From JAIQFF01 sp963725615 (lineage in GTDB: Bacteria > Acidobacteriota > Terriglobia > Terriglobales > Acidobacteriaceae): a DNA stretch of 64,000 bases. This document shows positions 32,410-41,420 of the stretch, piece by piece. Position 1 is the first letter of the stretch; each line of letters starts with the position of its first letter. A model generated the notes under the pieces. The model saw only the letters and a list, made by a program, of their open reading frames with translations, did no database searches and was not told where the DNA came from. A program made the position numbers and the translations under genes. Where the stretch lies: NCBI GenBank assembly GCA_963725615.1, contig CAVRZO010000011.1, positions 62,001 through 126,000 of the forward strand. Direction: 5' to 3'.

Positions 32410-33507
32410 TTAGGAGGAACTCTTGGCAGAAGTGGAATACGCGAAGCGTTGCACCTGGGCGTTGACCTCTTTGCGCAGATCGGGCCAGATGCTCTGATCC
32501 ATCTCGAGGAAGACTTTGACCACCTCGGGATCGAACTGCCGTCCCGAAAACAGTTTGATCTCATCACGCGCTGCCGCCAGAGATTGCGCCGGACGATACG
32601 GCCGGTCAGAAGTAATGGCATCGAGCGTGTCCGCCACCGAGAACATTCGCGCTCCCAGCGGAATCTCCTCGCCCTTCAACCCGCGCGGGTAGCCGGTGCC
32701 GTCATACTTTTCCTGGTGAGCGTAGACGATTTCAGCGGCCTCACCAAGGAACGGGATCTTTTTCAGGATTTCGTAGCCGTGGAAACAGTGCTCCTGCATG
32801 ATCAAAATTTCATCGGGAGTTAATTTGCCAGGCTTCCTCAGAATGGCATCCGGGATCGCCATCTTGCCGATGTCATGCAGAAACGCGCCGCGCGCAATTA
32901 CCGCAATCTGGTCCTTCGACAATCCCATGGCGCGGGCAATCGCGATGGTAAAAGCGGTCACGCGCTTGGAATGACCTTCGGTCTCAGCGTCTTTCTTGTC
33001 CAGAGCGTCGCCCAGGGCTTCGAGCGTGATGTCGTAAGAGCGCTCCAGGTCGACCAGGGCTTTTCTCAGTTGTTCGGTGCGGGCCGCGACCAGCGATTCG
33101 AGTCCGGTCTGGTAGGCGCGGTTCTCCTGCTTCAGGCGGCGATTCTCCAGCGCCCGGCGGACCGTGGCCAAGAGTTGTTCGCGTTCGAAAGGTTTCAGCA
33201 GGTAGTCGTAGGCGCCGTTCCGGATCGCGGCCAGCGCCACCGAGATATCGTGCACCGCGGTGACCATCACCACCGGCATTTCGGGAAAGCGTTCTTTGGT
33301 TCGTTCGAGAAGGCCGATGCCGTCCAGGTTGGCCATCATCAGGTCGGACAGCATGAGCTCGAATTCCTCGCCGGATTCGAGCAGCGCCAGGGCCTCCATC
33401 CCGGAGGCCGCTTGCCGGCACTTGTAGCCTGCAGCGGTCAGCATGGAGGACACAATCTCGCGGATGGTCTCCTCGTCGTCGACAACCAGGATGCGGTCAA
33501 CTGGCAT
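32410..33507 (-). CDS. Response regulator with HD-GYP c-di-GMP phosphodiesterase domain
   Basis: A 365-residue two-domain regulator. The receiver (residues 5-120) has the acidic pair VVDDEE, the phospho-acceptor Asp in LSDLMMAN and the Lys in LLKPFE. The HD-GYP domain (about 155-345) carries EGHSKRV, HDIGKMAIPD, HCFHGYEIL, the GYP motif in HQEKYDGTGYPRGL and ARMFSVADTLDAITSDRPYR, all metal ligands in place. It should hydrolyse c-di-GMP on phosphorylation. It is divergent from a large hybrid sensor kinase gene, its likely cognate partner. Several PilZ and other c-di-GMP links exist in the genome segment. Confidence 0.95.
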   Translation of the reverse strand: MPVDRILVVDDEETIREIVSSMLTAAGYKCRQAASGMEALALLESGEEFELMLSDLMMANLDGIGLLERTKERFPEMPVVMVTAVHDISVALAAIRNGAYDYLLKPFEREQLLATVRRALENRRLKQENRAYQTGLESLVAARTEQLRKALVDLERSYDITLEALGDALDKKDAETEGHSKRVTAFTIAIARAMGLSKDQIAVIARGAFLHDIGKMAIPDAILRKPGKLTPDEILIMQEHCFHGYEILKKIPFLGEAAEIVYAHQEKYDGTGYPRGLKGEEIPLGARMFSVADTLDAITSDRPYRPAQSLAAARDEIKLFSGRQFDPEVVKVFLEMDQSIWPDLRKEVNAQVQRFAYSTSAKSSS

Positions 33508-33615
33508 GATTTTCTACAGTCTACGGCCAATTCTACCGTAGTTCCGAGATTCCGAAAGTAACCAGAAGGGCAGGGAAAGGGCACTGGTCTTTCGGGGAAG
33601 CGTGCTATTAAGGGA

Positions 33616-36600
33616 ATGAGCGCTTCAACCCCTGGTTGCGATGAACCAGCCGCGATGAACCTATTGAGTTTCTCTACCTGGCTTGCGTTGGGGGACCTTA
33701 CTGTCCCCGGTCTGACCCCACAGGAGTCGGCGGCGCTAGTGCTGCTCGCCGCCAGCCTGCTGGTTTTCCGCGCCTTCCGTGAACGCTACCTGCTGATTTG
33801 GACCCTGGGCTGGCTGGCCTATTTCGTGTCTCGCTGGACCCTTGCGGGAGCTGCCGGGCCCATTCCGCCCTATCTGACGGCTATTTCACAGGCGGAGTTC
33901 GTTTTGGCCGTGTGTCTGTTCGCGGCGGCGATCTTTGTCTACACCCATGCCCGGGGGCTGCTGGCGCCGCTATTGCTCATTACGCTGACCGTAATGGCCT
34001 TTGCCGTGGTACGGGTCTGGTTCTGGCCGGAGTCCATTACTCTGCGTGTGGCGCTCGAAGTGGCTTACCGCATTGTCGCGGTGACCGCAGCCTTCCTGCT
34101 GATTCGTTACCGCTGGGCGCGCTGGGAAATTGGTCCCTGGCTCTTGAGCATCAGCTTGCTGCTGCTCCATCTCCACTGGGAGCCGATCAGCTCGCACCTG
34201 CCTTCTGGGTTCAGCCTGATGGTCTGCCTGCTCGCCGGGCTGAGCATGCTGCTGCTGGTGTTCGACGATTACAAGTTACACATGCGGCGGCTGGGCGTGG
34301 TCAACGCACTCACGACGAGCATTACTCGCGCCCAGCATCACGGGCCAATCATGGCCACTGCGCTCGAAGAACTCAAAGGACTCATGCGCGCGAAGGCCGC
34401 ATGGTTCCGCCTGCTGGAAGGCGATCGCATGGTGATTGCCCAGCATATCGGCCTTTCCAACGATTTCGTTCAGGATCGCCAGTCGGTCCCCCTGGACGAT
34501 GACTTTGAACGCACTCTGGGCGCGACCGCGCCGGTGGTAGTGGAAGCGTCCGCTACCTCGGAGACGGTCCGTCCCTATCTCAAGAACGAAGGATTTCATC
34601 ACATCGTGATGGTGCCGGTGCTGGGCAAGAAGTCAGTCATCGGGACACTGGCTCTGGGCAGCCGGCATCGCCTGCACTACTCGCCCGATGAAATGGAATT
34701 TCTGGTCACCACGGCCCACCAGTTGGGACTGGCAGTTGAAAACTTGCGCCTGGTGGAACAGATTCTGCGTTCTCATCGGCAGTGGACCAACACCTTCGAT
34801 TCCATCCACGACCTGGTCCTGCTGCACGACTCGGAATTCCGTGTGATGAAAGCGAATCATGCCCTGCTGGAGCGCCTGCACCTGGCGCCCGCCGACGTTG
34901 TGGGCCAGCTCTGCGAGAGTGTGCTGCCGCACAATTTGGGGCAGTGGAAGGGTTGCCCTTACTGCGGATATGCGGAAGACGGTTTCCACGAAGGAACCGA
35001 TTCCAGCTTTGGCGGCTTCTGCATGGTCTCTACTTCTTCGTATGTAGAACAGGGAAGCAAGCAGAAAGGCACGATTCACGTGGTGCGCGACACCACCGAC
35101 CGGCGCATCGCCGAGGAGAAATATCACCTCCTCTTCGACCAGATGCAGGAAGGCGTGTTCGTCGCCACTCCCGAGGGCAAACTGCTGGATTGCAACGACG
35201 CCTTCATCCGCATGTTGGGTCACACCAGCCGCGAGGAACTGATGGCGCTCAATGTGGACGCCGAGCTTTACGCCTCGCAGGAACAGCGTGACGTATTCCG
35301 GCGCGAAGTGGAACTGCACAACTACGTCCGCAACTTTGAAGTCACGTTGCGCCGCAAGGACGGCACGCTGCTCACTGCCATGGAGAGCAGTTTCGCCACC
35401 CGCAACGCCGCGGGAAAGATCGAGCGCTACCAGGGCTTTCTCCTCGACATGACGGAGAAGAAGCGCGCCGAAGACGAAATCCGGCGCCGCAACCGCGAAC
35501 TTAACGCGCTCAATGCTATGGCGGTCATCGCCACCCAGTCGTTCGATCTCGATGAAATTCTGAACCTCACTCTCCGCCAGGTGATCACGCTGCTCGGCGC
35601 CGAAACCGGTTCCATCTATCTGTGCGATCTGGACGAAACCACGTTCCGCCGCCGTGCCGGCTGGGGACAACGCAGCGCGGAACGCGCCCGACTCTCTGAA
35701 ATCAAGTTCACCGAAGGCTTCGGCGAGTTGGTGACTCGATCCCGCACCGAAGTGATCACCGCAGAATATGTGCCGCATCTCCCGTCCCAGGTCGCGGAAT
35801 TCATTCGTGCGGACGGTCTGGCATCGTGGATATGGGTGTTGCTGTGGGGAAAAGACAAGCCCATCGGCATCATGGGCATCAGCAGCCGCGAGAGTCGCGA
35901 ATACACCAGCAACGACGAGAGTCTGCTGGTTGCGATCGGCCGGCAGTTGTCCACTACCGTCGAGAAAGTCCGGCTCTACGAAGAAACCTGCCGCGCCTAC
36001 GAAGACTTACGCCACACCCAGGAACAACTTCTGCAGAGCGAAAAAATGTCGGCCGTAGGACAGCTGATCGCCGGAGTCGCTCATGAGCTGAACAATCCGC
36101 TGACCGCGATCCTCGGCTATGCCCAATTGCTCGAGAGCGAAGGGCTGGGGGAACGCGCGGCTGATTTCGTCAGCAAACTTTTCAAGCAGGCCCAGCGCAC
36201 TCACCGCGTAGTGCAGAACCTGCTTTCGTTTGCCCGCCAGCGCAAGCCGCAAAAAGAGCAGGTTGATATCTGCAAGGTGCTGGACGAAACCTTGGCCCTG
36301 CGCGACTACGACTTAAAGGTGAACGACATCAAGGTGGAGCGAGAGATCGAGTCCACCATTCCGGCGGTCACCGCCGACCCGCACCAACTCGAGCAGGTGT
36401 TTCTGAATATCATCAACAACGGCGTGGACGCCATGTTGGAATCGGGTCGAGCCGGAACGTTGAAGGTCCGGGTGTACGCCGAGGAGGGAACTGTCATCAC
36501 GGAGTTCCGGGATTCCGGTCCCGGAATCAAGGAGCCCAACCGCATCTTCGATCCTTTCTACACCACCAAGAGCGTAGGCAAGGGCACGGGTCTGGGGCTC

Positions 36601-37146
36601 AGCATCTGCTACGGAATCATCAAGGAACACGGCGGAGACATCTCCGCGCGCAACCTTGAAGCCGGCGGGGCCGTGATCGAAGTCCGTCTCCCGTCCAACG
36701 GAAGTGCCGGGGTTCCCGAGACAGCCCTACCTGCTTCGGCGCGTACGTCGGTCATCGAAGGCAGCGTCTTGCTGGTCGAGGACGAAGAGGCAGTCCTCGA
36801 ATTCGAGCGCGATGTGCTTTCCGGCGCGGGCGCCCGAGTCGTCACCCTGATGAACGGCGAGGAAGTGAAGGCCAGACTGCTGCAAGAGTCGTTCGACGCC
36901 ATGATTATCGATGGCAGAATGGCGAATGGATGGAACGCGCCCGACGTCTATCGCTGGATTGCCGAGAATCGGCCTGGCTTGGAAAAACATCTGATGTTCA
37001 CCTTCTCCAGCGCGGTCGAACCCGAGCTACGATCCTTCCTGCACGACAACAACGTACCGTACCTGGTGAAGCCCTTCGAGGTAGGCGACCTGATCTCGCA
37101 GGCCCGCCGCCTGCTGCAAAAGACCCAAGCCGCCGTTGCCGGCTAA
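33616..37146 (+). CDS. Multi-sensor hybrid histidine kinase
   Basis: An 1176-residue kinase. In order: about seven membrane helices (residues 35-218), GAF (about 230-380), PAS (385-490) containing a CPYC pair, PAS (500-620), GAF (635-790), HisKA with VAHELNNPLTAILGYAQLLE (His near residue 823), HATPase (INNGVDAML, GPGIKEPNRIFDPFYTTK, GKGTGLGLSICYGII) and a C-terminal receiver (VEDEEAV, phospho-acceptor Asp near residue 1099, LVKPFE). The signal is unknown; the GAF/PAS set suggests a cytoplasmic small-molecule or redox input. ATG 33616 is used; MNLLSF at 33655 is an alternative. The HD-GYP regulator gene is its divergent neighbour. Confidence 0.93.
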   Translation: MSASTPGCDEPAAMNLLSFSTWLALGDLTVPGLTPQESAALVLLAASLLVFRAFRERYLLIWTLGWLAYFVSRWTLAGAAGPIPPYLTAISQAEFVLAVCLFAAAIFVYTHARGLLAPLLLITLTVMAFAVVRVWFWPESITLRVALEVAYRIVAVTAAFLLIRYRWARWEIGPWLLSISLLLLHLHWEPISSHLPSGFSLMVCLLAGLSMLLLVFDDYKLHMRRLGVVNALTTSITRAQHHGPIMATALEELKGLMRAKAAWFRLLEGDRMVIAQHIGLSNDFVQDRQSVPLDDDFERTLGATAPVVVEASATSETVRPYLKNEGFHHIVMVPVLGKKSVIGTLALGSRHRLHYSPDEMEFLVTTAHQLGLAVENLRLVEQILRSHRQWTNTFDSIHDLVLLHDSEFRVMKANHALLERLHLAPADVVGQLCESVLPHNLGQWKGCPYCGYAEDGFHEGTDSSFGGFCMVSTSSYVEQGSKQKGTIHVVRDTTDRRIAEEKYHLLFDQMQEGVFVATPEGKLLDCNDAFIRMLGHTSREELMALNVDAELYASQEQRDVFRREVELHNYVRNFEVTLRRKDGTLLTAMESSFATRNAAGKIERYQGFLLDMTEKKRAEDEIRRRNRELNALNAMAVIATQSFDLDEILNLTLRQVITLLGAETGSIYLCDLDETTFRRRAGWGQRSAERARLSEIKFTEGFGELVTRSRTEVITAEYVPHLPSQVAEFIRADGLASWIWVLLWGKDKPIGIMGISSRESREYTSNDESLLVAIGRQLSTTVEKVRLYEETCRAYEDLRHTQEQLLQSEKMSAVGQLIAGVAHELNNPLTAILGYAQLLESEGLGERAADFVSKLFKQAQRTHRVVQNLLSFARQRKPQKEQVDICKVLDETLALRDYDLKVNDIKVEREIESTIPAVTADPHQLEQVFLNIINNGVDAMLESGRAGTLKVRVYAEEGTVITEFRDSGPGIKEPNRIFDPFYTTKSVGKGTGLGLSICYGIIKEHGGDISARNLEAGGAVIEVRLPSNGSAGVPETALPASARTSVIEGSVLLVEDEEAVLEFERDVLSGAGARVVTLMNGEEVKARLLQESFDAMIIDGRMANGWNAPDVYRWIAENRPGLEKHLMFTFSSAVEPELRSFLHDNNVPYLVKPFEVGDLISQARRLLQKTQAAVAG

Positions 37147-37184
37147 TGTAGACGCGAGCGTCCACGCTCGTGTCACCACGACTC

Positions 37185-37314
37185 AGACCTGGTAGCGCCG
37201 GCATCTCGCCGGCTGTCGGGCGGGCATCCTGCCCGCCCCGGCGGCAAGATGCCCCCGAGCCAGCCGGCAGAGTCTGCCCTGAGCGAAGTCGAAGGGATGC
37301 CGGAGCTACAAAGA
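37185..37314. repeat. Mosaic of GC-rich palindromic repeats
   Basis: Several hairpins in series between the kinase stop and the ArsR stop: GTAGCGCCGGCATCTCGCC, GGGCGGGCATCCTGCCCGCC, and a CTGAGCGAAGTCGAAGGG fragment of another family. Nothing coding. Confidence 0.6.
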
Positions 37315-37608
37315 TCAAAGGCCCTTCCGCAGCGAGCGCCCGAACTCGCGCAACGCCGCCTCATTCCGCCGATACCACATCCAGAGCCCCAACTTCTTCG
37401 CCTCCACTACTCCCGCCTTGGTCAAAATCGCCATATGGTGCGAAACTGTCGGCTGGGACAAGTGAATGCGCTGCTCGATGTCCGAAGCGCACAAGCCTAC
37501 GTCCTTGCCAATCGAACACCCGCCCTGTTCCTTGAGAGCCCGCAAGATGCGCCGCCGGGTGGGATCGGCGACCGCGTGCAAAATGCGATCTATCTCGTGC
37601 TCTGTCAT
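37315..37608 (-). CDS. ArsR-family winged-helix transcriptional regulator
   Basis: A 97-residue ArsR-like repressor (MTEHEIDRILHAVADPTRRRILRAL) with the recognition helix in HLSQPTVSHHMAILTKAGVV. Two Cys occur (GGCSIGKDVGLC) but not the standard ELCVCDL metal site, so it probably senses something other than arsenite. The ATG at 37608 is preferred over an upstream TTG codon. A perfect TTGACA box and an inverted GACA-TC-TGTC overlap the upstream region, fitting autoregulation. It is divergent from the Moco oxidoreductase gene, a likely target. Confidence 0.85.
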   Translation of the reverse strand: MTEHEIDRILHAVADPTRRRILRALKEQGGCSIGKDVGLCASDIEQRIHLSQPTVSHHMAILTKAGVVEAKKLGLWMWYRRNEAALREFGRSLRKGL

Positions 37609-37616
37609 GGCAGTAA

Positions 37617-37645
37617 GCAATAAACTATGGATCGACAGATGTCAA
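37617..37645 (-). promoter_or_regulatory. Predicted sigma-70-type promoter of the ArsR gene, with inverted GACA repeat
   Basis: On the minus strand, TTGACA, a 17-bp spacer, then TATTGC. Transcription would start within a few bases of the ATG, giving a leaderless or nearly leaderless mRNA. GACATCTGTC overlaps the -35 box and may be an operator. The -10 match is weak. Confidence 0.45.
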
Positions 37646-37654
37646 TATACCGAC

Positions 37655-37790
37655 CTCGGACGTCGGCGTCGGACTTCAGACTGAGCGCGGTAGTGAAACT
37701 TTTCTGGACGAATCGTAGTCAAATGGCTGATAGGCTGCTGAGGTCTGACGCCCGAAGCTTGAAGCCCAACGTTCGATTTCCGAGGTCCGA
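37655..37790. repeat. 'gtccgacgtcggac / ccgaggtccga' repeat array
   Basis: A run of CGACGTC, GGTCTGACGCCCGAAG and CGAGGTCCGA units. It extends to 3 bp before the TTG start of the Moco oxidoreductase gene and supplies its only Shine-Dalgarno-like sequence (CGAGGTCC). Confidence 0.6.
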
Positions 37791-37792
37791 CT

Positions 37793-38401
37793 TTGCTATT
37801 CGAAGGCAGTGATCGCAGACAACTCGAGAAGCTAAAGAAGAGCGCGGGCCTGCTGCCGCCCGGCCAGTCCCTCACGCTCAAGTGGCCGGTGCTGCACTAT
37901 GGCTCGGTGCCGAGGTTTGACCCTACGACCTGGGATCTCCGCAGCACCGGACTCGTCGAGTCTCCGTTGACCCTGAGTTGGAAAGAGTTCAACGCTCTGC
38001 CCAAAATCGAGCGAACCAGCGATTTCCATTGCGTGACCCGATGGAGCCGCTTCGACAACCGCTGGGACGGCGTGGCCTTCCAGGAACTGCTGACTCGCGT
38101 CCATCCCAAGCCGGAGGCGGCATATGTGCTGGTGCACGCTGAACAGGGATTCACCGCCAATGTGCCCCTGGCCGACCTCGACCGCCCCGAAGTCTTGCTC
38201 GCCACTCATCACGACGGCGAGCCGTTGACCGCAGAGCACGGCTACCCGCTGCGTCTGATTGTCCCGCATCTCTATGCCTGGAAGTCAGTAAAGTGGTTGC
38301 GCGGCCTGGAATTTCTCGACCACGACGTGGCGGGATTCTGGGAACAGAATGGCTACCACATGTATGGAGATCCGTGGAAGGAGCAGAGATTCAGCAGATA
38401 G
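37793..38401 (+). CDS. Molybdopterin-dependent sulfite-oxidase-like oxidoreductase
   Basis: A 202-residue member of the oxidoreductase molybdopterin-binding fold. The Moco-ligating Cys lies in DFHCVTRWSRFDNRWDGV, with the family block KSVKWLRGLEFLDHD near the C-terminus. It starts directly with the Moco domain and has no heme or membrane anchor, unlike classical sulfite oxidase. No signal peptide is visible, so it is probably cytoplasmic. The start is a TTG at 37793 (LLFEGSDRRQLEKLKK fits homologs), and the upstream bases are repeat, so the true 5' end is uncertain. Physiological substrate unknown. The ArsR gene is divergent. Confidence 0.82.
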   Translation: MLFEGSDRRQLEKLKKSAGLLPPGQSLTLKWPVLHYGSVPRFDPTTWDLRSTGLVESPLTLSWKEFNALPKIERTSDFHCVTRWSRFDNRWDGVAFQELLTRVHPKPEAAYVLVHAEQGFTANVPLADLDRPEVLLATHHDGEPLTAEHGYPLRLIVPHLYAWKSVKWLRGLEFLDHDVAGFWEQNGYHMYGDPWKEQRFSR

Positions 38402-38404
38402 GGC

Positions 38405-38546
38405 GGGCGTCGGACCTCGGACGTCGGACACATCCGCTTCACGCCAGATGCTTCGCAAGCTCAGCATAACGCCCCGCATCGCAGGCGAGTTCCTTTGCCG
38501 AGGTCCGAGGTCCGAGGTTCGACGCCCAACGTCCGACGCCCGCCTC
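38405..38546. repeat. Repeat array downstream of the Moco gene
   Basis: GGACCTCGGACGTCGGAC units (38405-38430), then a copy of the cacgccagatgcttcgcaag element (38440-38473), then more CGAGGTCCGAGGTTCGACGC units. Ends at the SPOR protein gene. Confidence 0.65.
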
Positions 38547-38547
38547 A

Positions 38548-39132
38548 TCACTTCTTCAAAATTGGGTTGTATCCATCCTTCACCAGTTGGGTGCGGGCGC
38601 CCTCCGCATCCTTGATGTCAGAGAAAGGGCCGACCTGCACGTGGAACAGCTTGTCTGCTGGCGTGTTGGCGGCGAAGGCGGCGTATTGCTTTTTCTTCAG
38701 CGCATCGACCAGGGCTTCAGCGTCTTCCTGTTTGCTGACCGCCGCTACCTGCACAAAGTAATTGTTCTGGCCTGCCACCAACGCAGTCGGATCTGGCGGC
38801 GAGTCGTTGTCGGCGGCAGCCGCCTTGGCGGGAGGGGTTGCGGGCGCGTCGGCAGGTTTCTCGGTGAGCTCGGCATTCGGATCTTTCTGTCCTACTGCTT
38901 TATAGAACGTCAGATCAGAGGGGGCGTGAGGCTCCGCCGCCTTGACTGCCGTGGGGCGGATGCTGGTGGGCACGCCCGGTGCCGCCTGGGCATCGCCAAT
39001 GGGCCTGGCGGAATTCTTGCCCAACGAATATCCCATCCCGAAAAACACCGCGCACAGTGCCACCAGCCCAAAGAAGAGGACCAGCATCTTGCCTGTGCCC
39101 AGCGTGATCTCTGTGTCTTCAGAAACCGCCAT
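38548..39132 (-). CDS. SPOR-domain membrane protein
   Basis: A 194-residue bitopic protein: short cytoplasmic N-terminus, one membrane helix (MLVLFFGLVALCAVFFGMGYSLG, about residues 16-38), a Pro/Ala-rich linker, and a C-terminal SPOR domain (YFVQVAAVSKQEDAEALVDALKKKQ, FHVQVGPFSDIKDAEGARTQLV). SPOR domains bind denuded septal peptidoglycan. It is the last gene of a minus-strand trio with the slipin and NfeD genes (40 bp after the slipin gene), an unusual companion of a stomatin operon. Role in cell division or envelope maintenance inferred. Confidence 0.88.
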   Translation of the reverse strand: MAVSEDTEITLGTGKMLVLFFGLVALCAVFFGMGYSLGKNSARPIGDAQAAPGVPTSIRPTAVKAAEPHAPSDLTFYKAVGQKDPNAELTEKPADAPATPPAKAAAADNDSPPDPTALVAGQNNYFVQVAAVSKQEDAEALVDALKKKQYAAFAANTPADKLFHVQVGPFSDIKDAEGARTQLVKDGYNPILKK

Positions 39133-39172
39133 ATTTCATTCCACCTCGCTGCCTGGCATTCTGAACACGTTC

Positions 39173-39946
39173 TCAGCTCTTGTCCCCGTCGGATTTGCCC
39201 AGGAGTTTCTGCAGGCCGGGGAAGAAGTCCACCGGGACCGGGAAGATCACAGTGGTGTTTTTCTCCACTCCAATTTCAGTCAAGGTCTGCAGATACCGCA
39301 ATTGCACGCTGACTGGTTCCGTGGCCAGCAGGGCAGCGGCGTCGACCAGACGTTGCGCGGCGGAGAATTCGCCCTCGGCGTGAATGATCTTCGAGCGCTT
39401 TTCCCGTTCCGCTTCGGCTTGTTTGGCCATAGCGCGCAGCATGGACTCCGGCATATCCACCTGCTTGACTTCCACATTCGTGACCTTCACTCCCCACGGA
39501 GCAGTATGAGTGTCCAGAATGCTTTGCAGGCGCAGGTTGATTTTTTCGCGATGGGAAAGCAGTTCATCCAGTTCCTGCTCGCCTAGAACGGAACGCAGCG
39601 TGGTCTGCGCGAATTGCGAGGTCTGGTAAACGTAGTTGGAAACTTCAACCACGGCCTTGCGCGGCTCAATGACTCGGAGAAAGATGACCGCATTTACTTT
39701 CAGCGTCACGTTGTCGCGAGTGATGATGTCCTGGGGAGGAACTTCCAGCGCTTCCTGCCGCAACGAAACCCGCACCATGCGATCGAGAGGCGCGAAGACA
39801 AAAATGAGCCCCGGCCCTTTCGCGTCGGACAACAGGCGTCCCAGGCGGAAGATTACGCCGCGTTCGTATTCGGCCAGGATCTTGATTGAGCTGAGGAAGT
39901 AGAGGACCACAACGATGATAACGATGCCAGTGAACGACAGACCCAT
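39173..39946 (-). CDS. Slipin / stomatin-like SPFH protein
   Basis: A 257-residue SPFH/Band-7 protein. An N-terminal membrane segment (GIVIIVVVLYFLSSIKIL) is followed by EYERGVIFRLGRLLSDAKGPGLIFVFAPLDRMVRVSLR, the p-stomatin hallmark, and a coiled-coil (EAEREKRSKIIHAEGEFSAAQRL). It would oligomerise at the membrane and organise proteases or membrane microdomains. Its upstream neighbour encodes NfeD, the standard stomatin operon partner. Confidence 0.92.
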   Translation of the reverse strand: MGLSFTGIVIIVVVLYFLSSIKILAEYERGVIFRLGRLLSDAKGPGLIFVFAPLDRMVRVSLRQEALEVPPQDIITRDNVTLKVNAVIFLRVIEPRKAVVEVSNYVYQTSQFAQTTLRSVLGEQELDELLSHREKINLRLQSILDTHTAPWGVKVTNVEVKQVDMPESMLRAMAKQAEAEREKRSKIIHAEGEFSAAQRLVDAAALLATEPVSVQLRYLQTLTEIGVEKNTTVIFPVPVDFFPGLQKLLGKSDGDKS

Positions 39947-40066
39947 CCGAAGCCTCCGCGCCTGAACGTCAGGAACGCTTCTGTGGCGGATTGTACCGCA
40001 ACATGGTTAAGGATACGGCATCTCTCCCCGTAGATGGGGGTGCCTCGCAAGATGCCAACACAGCTC

Positions 40067-41386
40067 TCAAACCGTGTTGGCTGCCGGAGCGCGCTCCGAT
40101 GCCGCCGAAGGCTCCACGCGCAACTGCAGTCCGTCCACACCGACAACCACCACGGCCTGCCCGGCGGACACGCCGCTCGCGGACATGGCATCCCAGAGCT
40201 CGCCGTGAACGAAGATTTTTCCGCGCGGCGCGAGTTCCGTCTGGGCAATGCCGATTTCTCCCACCAGGCCCTGCGCTCCGGTCACCACTTTGTTGGCCCG
40301 TGCTTTTAGGGCAATGCTCATGAGGAAGACGGTGATCCCACCCAGCGGAATGCTCACCGCCAGCGCGGTCAGAAGATGCACTCTCATTTCCGGAATGGGG
40401 GCGTCAACCAGCAGCAGGCCGCCCAACACCATGGTGACGATCCCGCCGATTGCCAGAACGCCATGGGCGGCAAATTTGGCCTCCAGCGCGAACAGGGCAA
40501 ATGAAGCGAGGATCAGGACCACCGCCGCAAAACGTACCGGCAAGAGATTGAGCGCGAATACCGCCAGCAGGATGAACACCACGCCCACCGTCCCCGGCAC
40601 CACCGCGCCGGGATGATTGAACTCGGCATAGAGCGCCAACCCTCCAATGGCCAGAAGGATAAACGCAATGTTCGGATCCATGATGAAGGCCAGAATCCGC
40701 TGTTTGAGTGTCATATCAAACGGGCGGATGGTTTCGTTCGCCAGGTTGAGCGTGATCGTTTTTCCGTCGAAACGTTTGACGGTCTTCCCCTGCATCTGCT
40801 GCAGCAGGCTTTGCTCGCTCGGCGCCACGTAGTCGATCAGCTTCTGGGTGAGAGCTTCCTGGTCGGTAAAAGACTTCGACTGGCGCACTGTGCTCTCGGC
40901 CACTTCGACATTGCGTCCACGCTTGGAAACCACGGAACGCATCAGCGCGGCGGCGTCATTCTCCATCTTCTCTTTCATGACGTCGTCCACCTTGCCGCTG
41001 CCCAGCGTAACCGGATGGGCGGCACCGGTGTTCGTCCCGGGAGCCATCGCGGCGACGTCCGCGCTTTCCAGGATAAAGAAGCCGGCCGACGCCGCCCGGC
41101 TTCCGCCGGGTGTGACGTAAATAATCACGGGGACGGGCGATGCCAGAATTTTCTCGATGATATTGCGGGTGGATTCCAGCAGTCCACCAGGCGTATTCAA
41201 CTCAATCAACAACGCCTGGTCTTTGTCGCGGTCGGCCTGTGCCAGCGCGCGTTCGATGTACTCCTCGGTGATGGGATGAATGGCGTCGTTGACGACGATC
41301 TTCAACACCTCCGCCGAGGAGGAAAGTGATGCACCCAACAGCAAGCCGATGACACAGAACCAGCGCGAAAGGGAAACCGGTTTCAT
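40067..41386 (-). CDS. nfeD: NfeD-family membrane-bound serine protease (STOPP)
   Basis: A 439-residue NfeD1b-type protein. A signal peptide (WFCVIGLLLGASLSSSAE) leads to a ClpP-like domain with IELNTPGGLLES, the catalytic Ser in GGSRAASAGFFILESAD, and a Lys in the VMKEKMENDAAALMRS helix (catalytic dyad style). Four or five membrane helices follow, then a C-terminal OB domain (GLVGEIGIAQTELAPRGKIFVHGELWDA). In Pyrococcus this enzyme cleaves the C-terminus of its slipin partner. The slipin gene is 120 bp downstream. The ATG at 41386 or the GTG one codon upstream may be used. Confidence 0.92.
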   Translation of the reverse strand: MKPVSLSRWFCVIGLLLGASLSSSAEVLKIVVNDAIHPITEEYIERALAQADRDKDQALLIELNTPGGLLESTRNIIEKILASPVPVIIYVTPGGSRAASAGFFILESADVAAMAPGTNTGAAHPVTLGSGKVDDVMKEKMENDAAALMRSVVSKRGRNVEVAESTVRQSKSFTDQEALTQKLIDYVAPSEQSLLQQMQGKTVKRFDGKTITLNLANETIRPFDMTLKQRILAFIMDPNIAFILLAIGGLALYAEFNHPGAVVPGTVGVVFILLAVFALNLLPVRFAAVVLILASFALFALEAKFAAHGVLAIGGIVTMVLGGLLLVDAPIPEMRVHLLTALAVSIPLGGITVFLMSIALKARANKVVTGAQGLVGEIGIAQTELAPRGKIFVHGELWDAMSASGVSAGQAVVVVGVDGLQLRVEPSAASERAPAANTV

Positions 41387-41420
41387 CACGCCAACCTCTG
41401 GTTCCTATTGTCTCTCAAAA

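Noticed and set aside
34633..35778. A 381-residue minus-strand frame inside the histidine kinase gene
   Set aside because: Antisense of the PAS/GAF part of the kinase; no domain pattern and no ribosome site.
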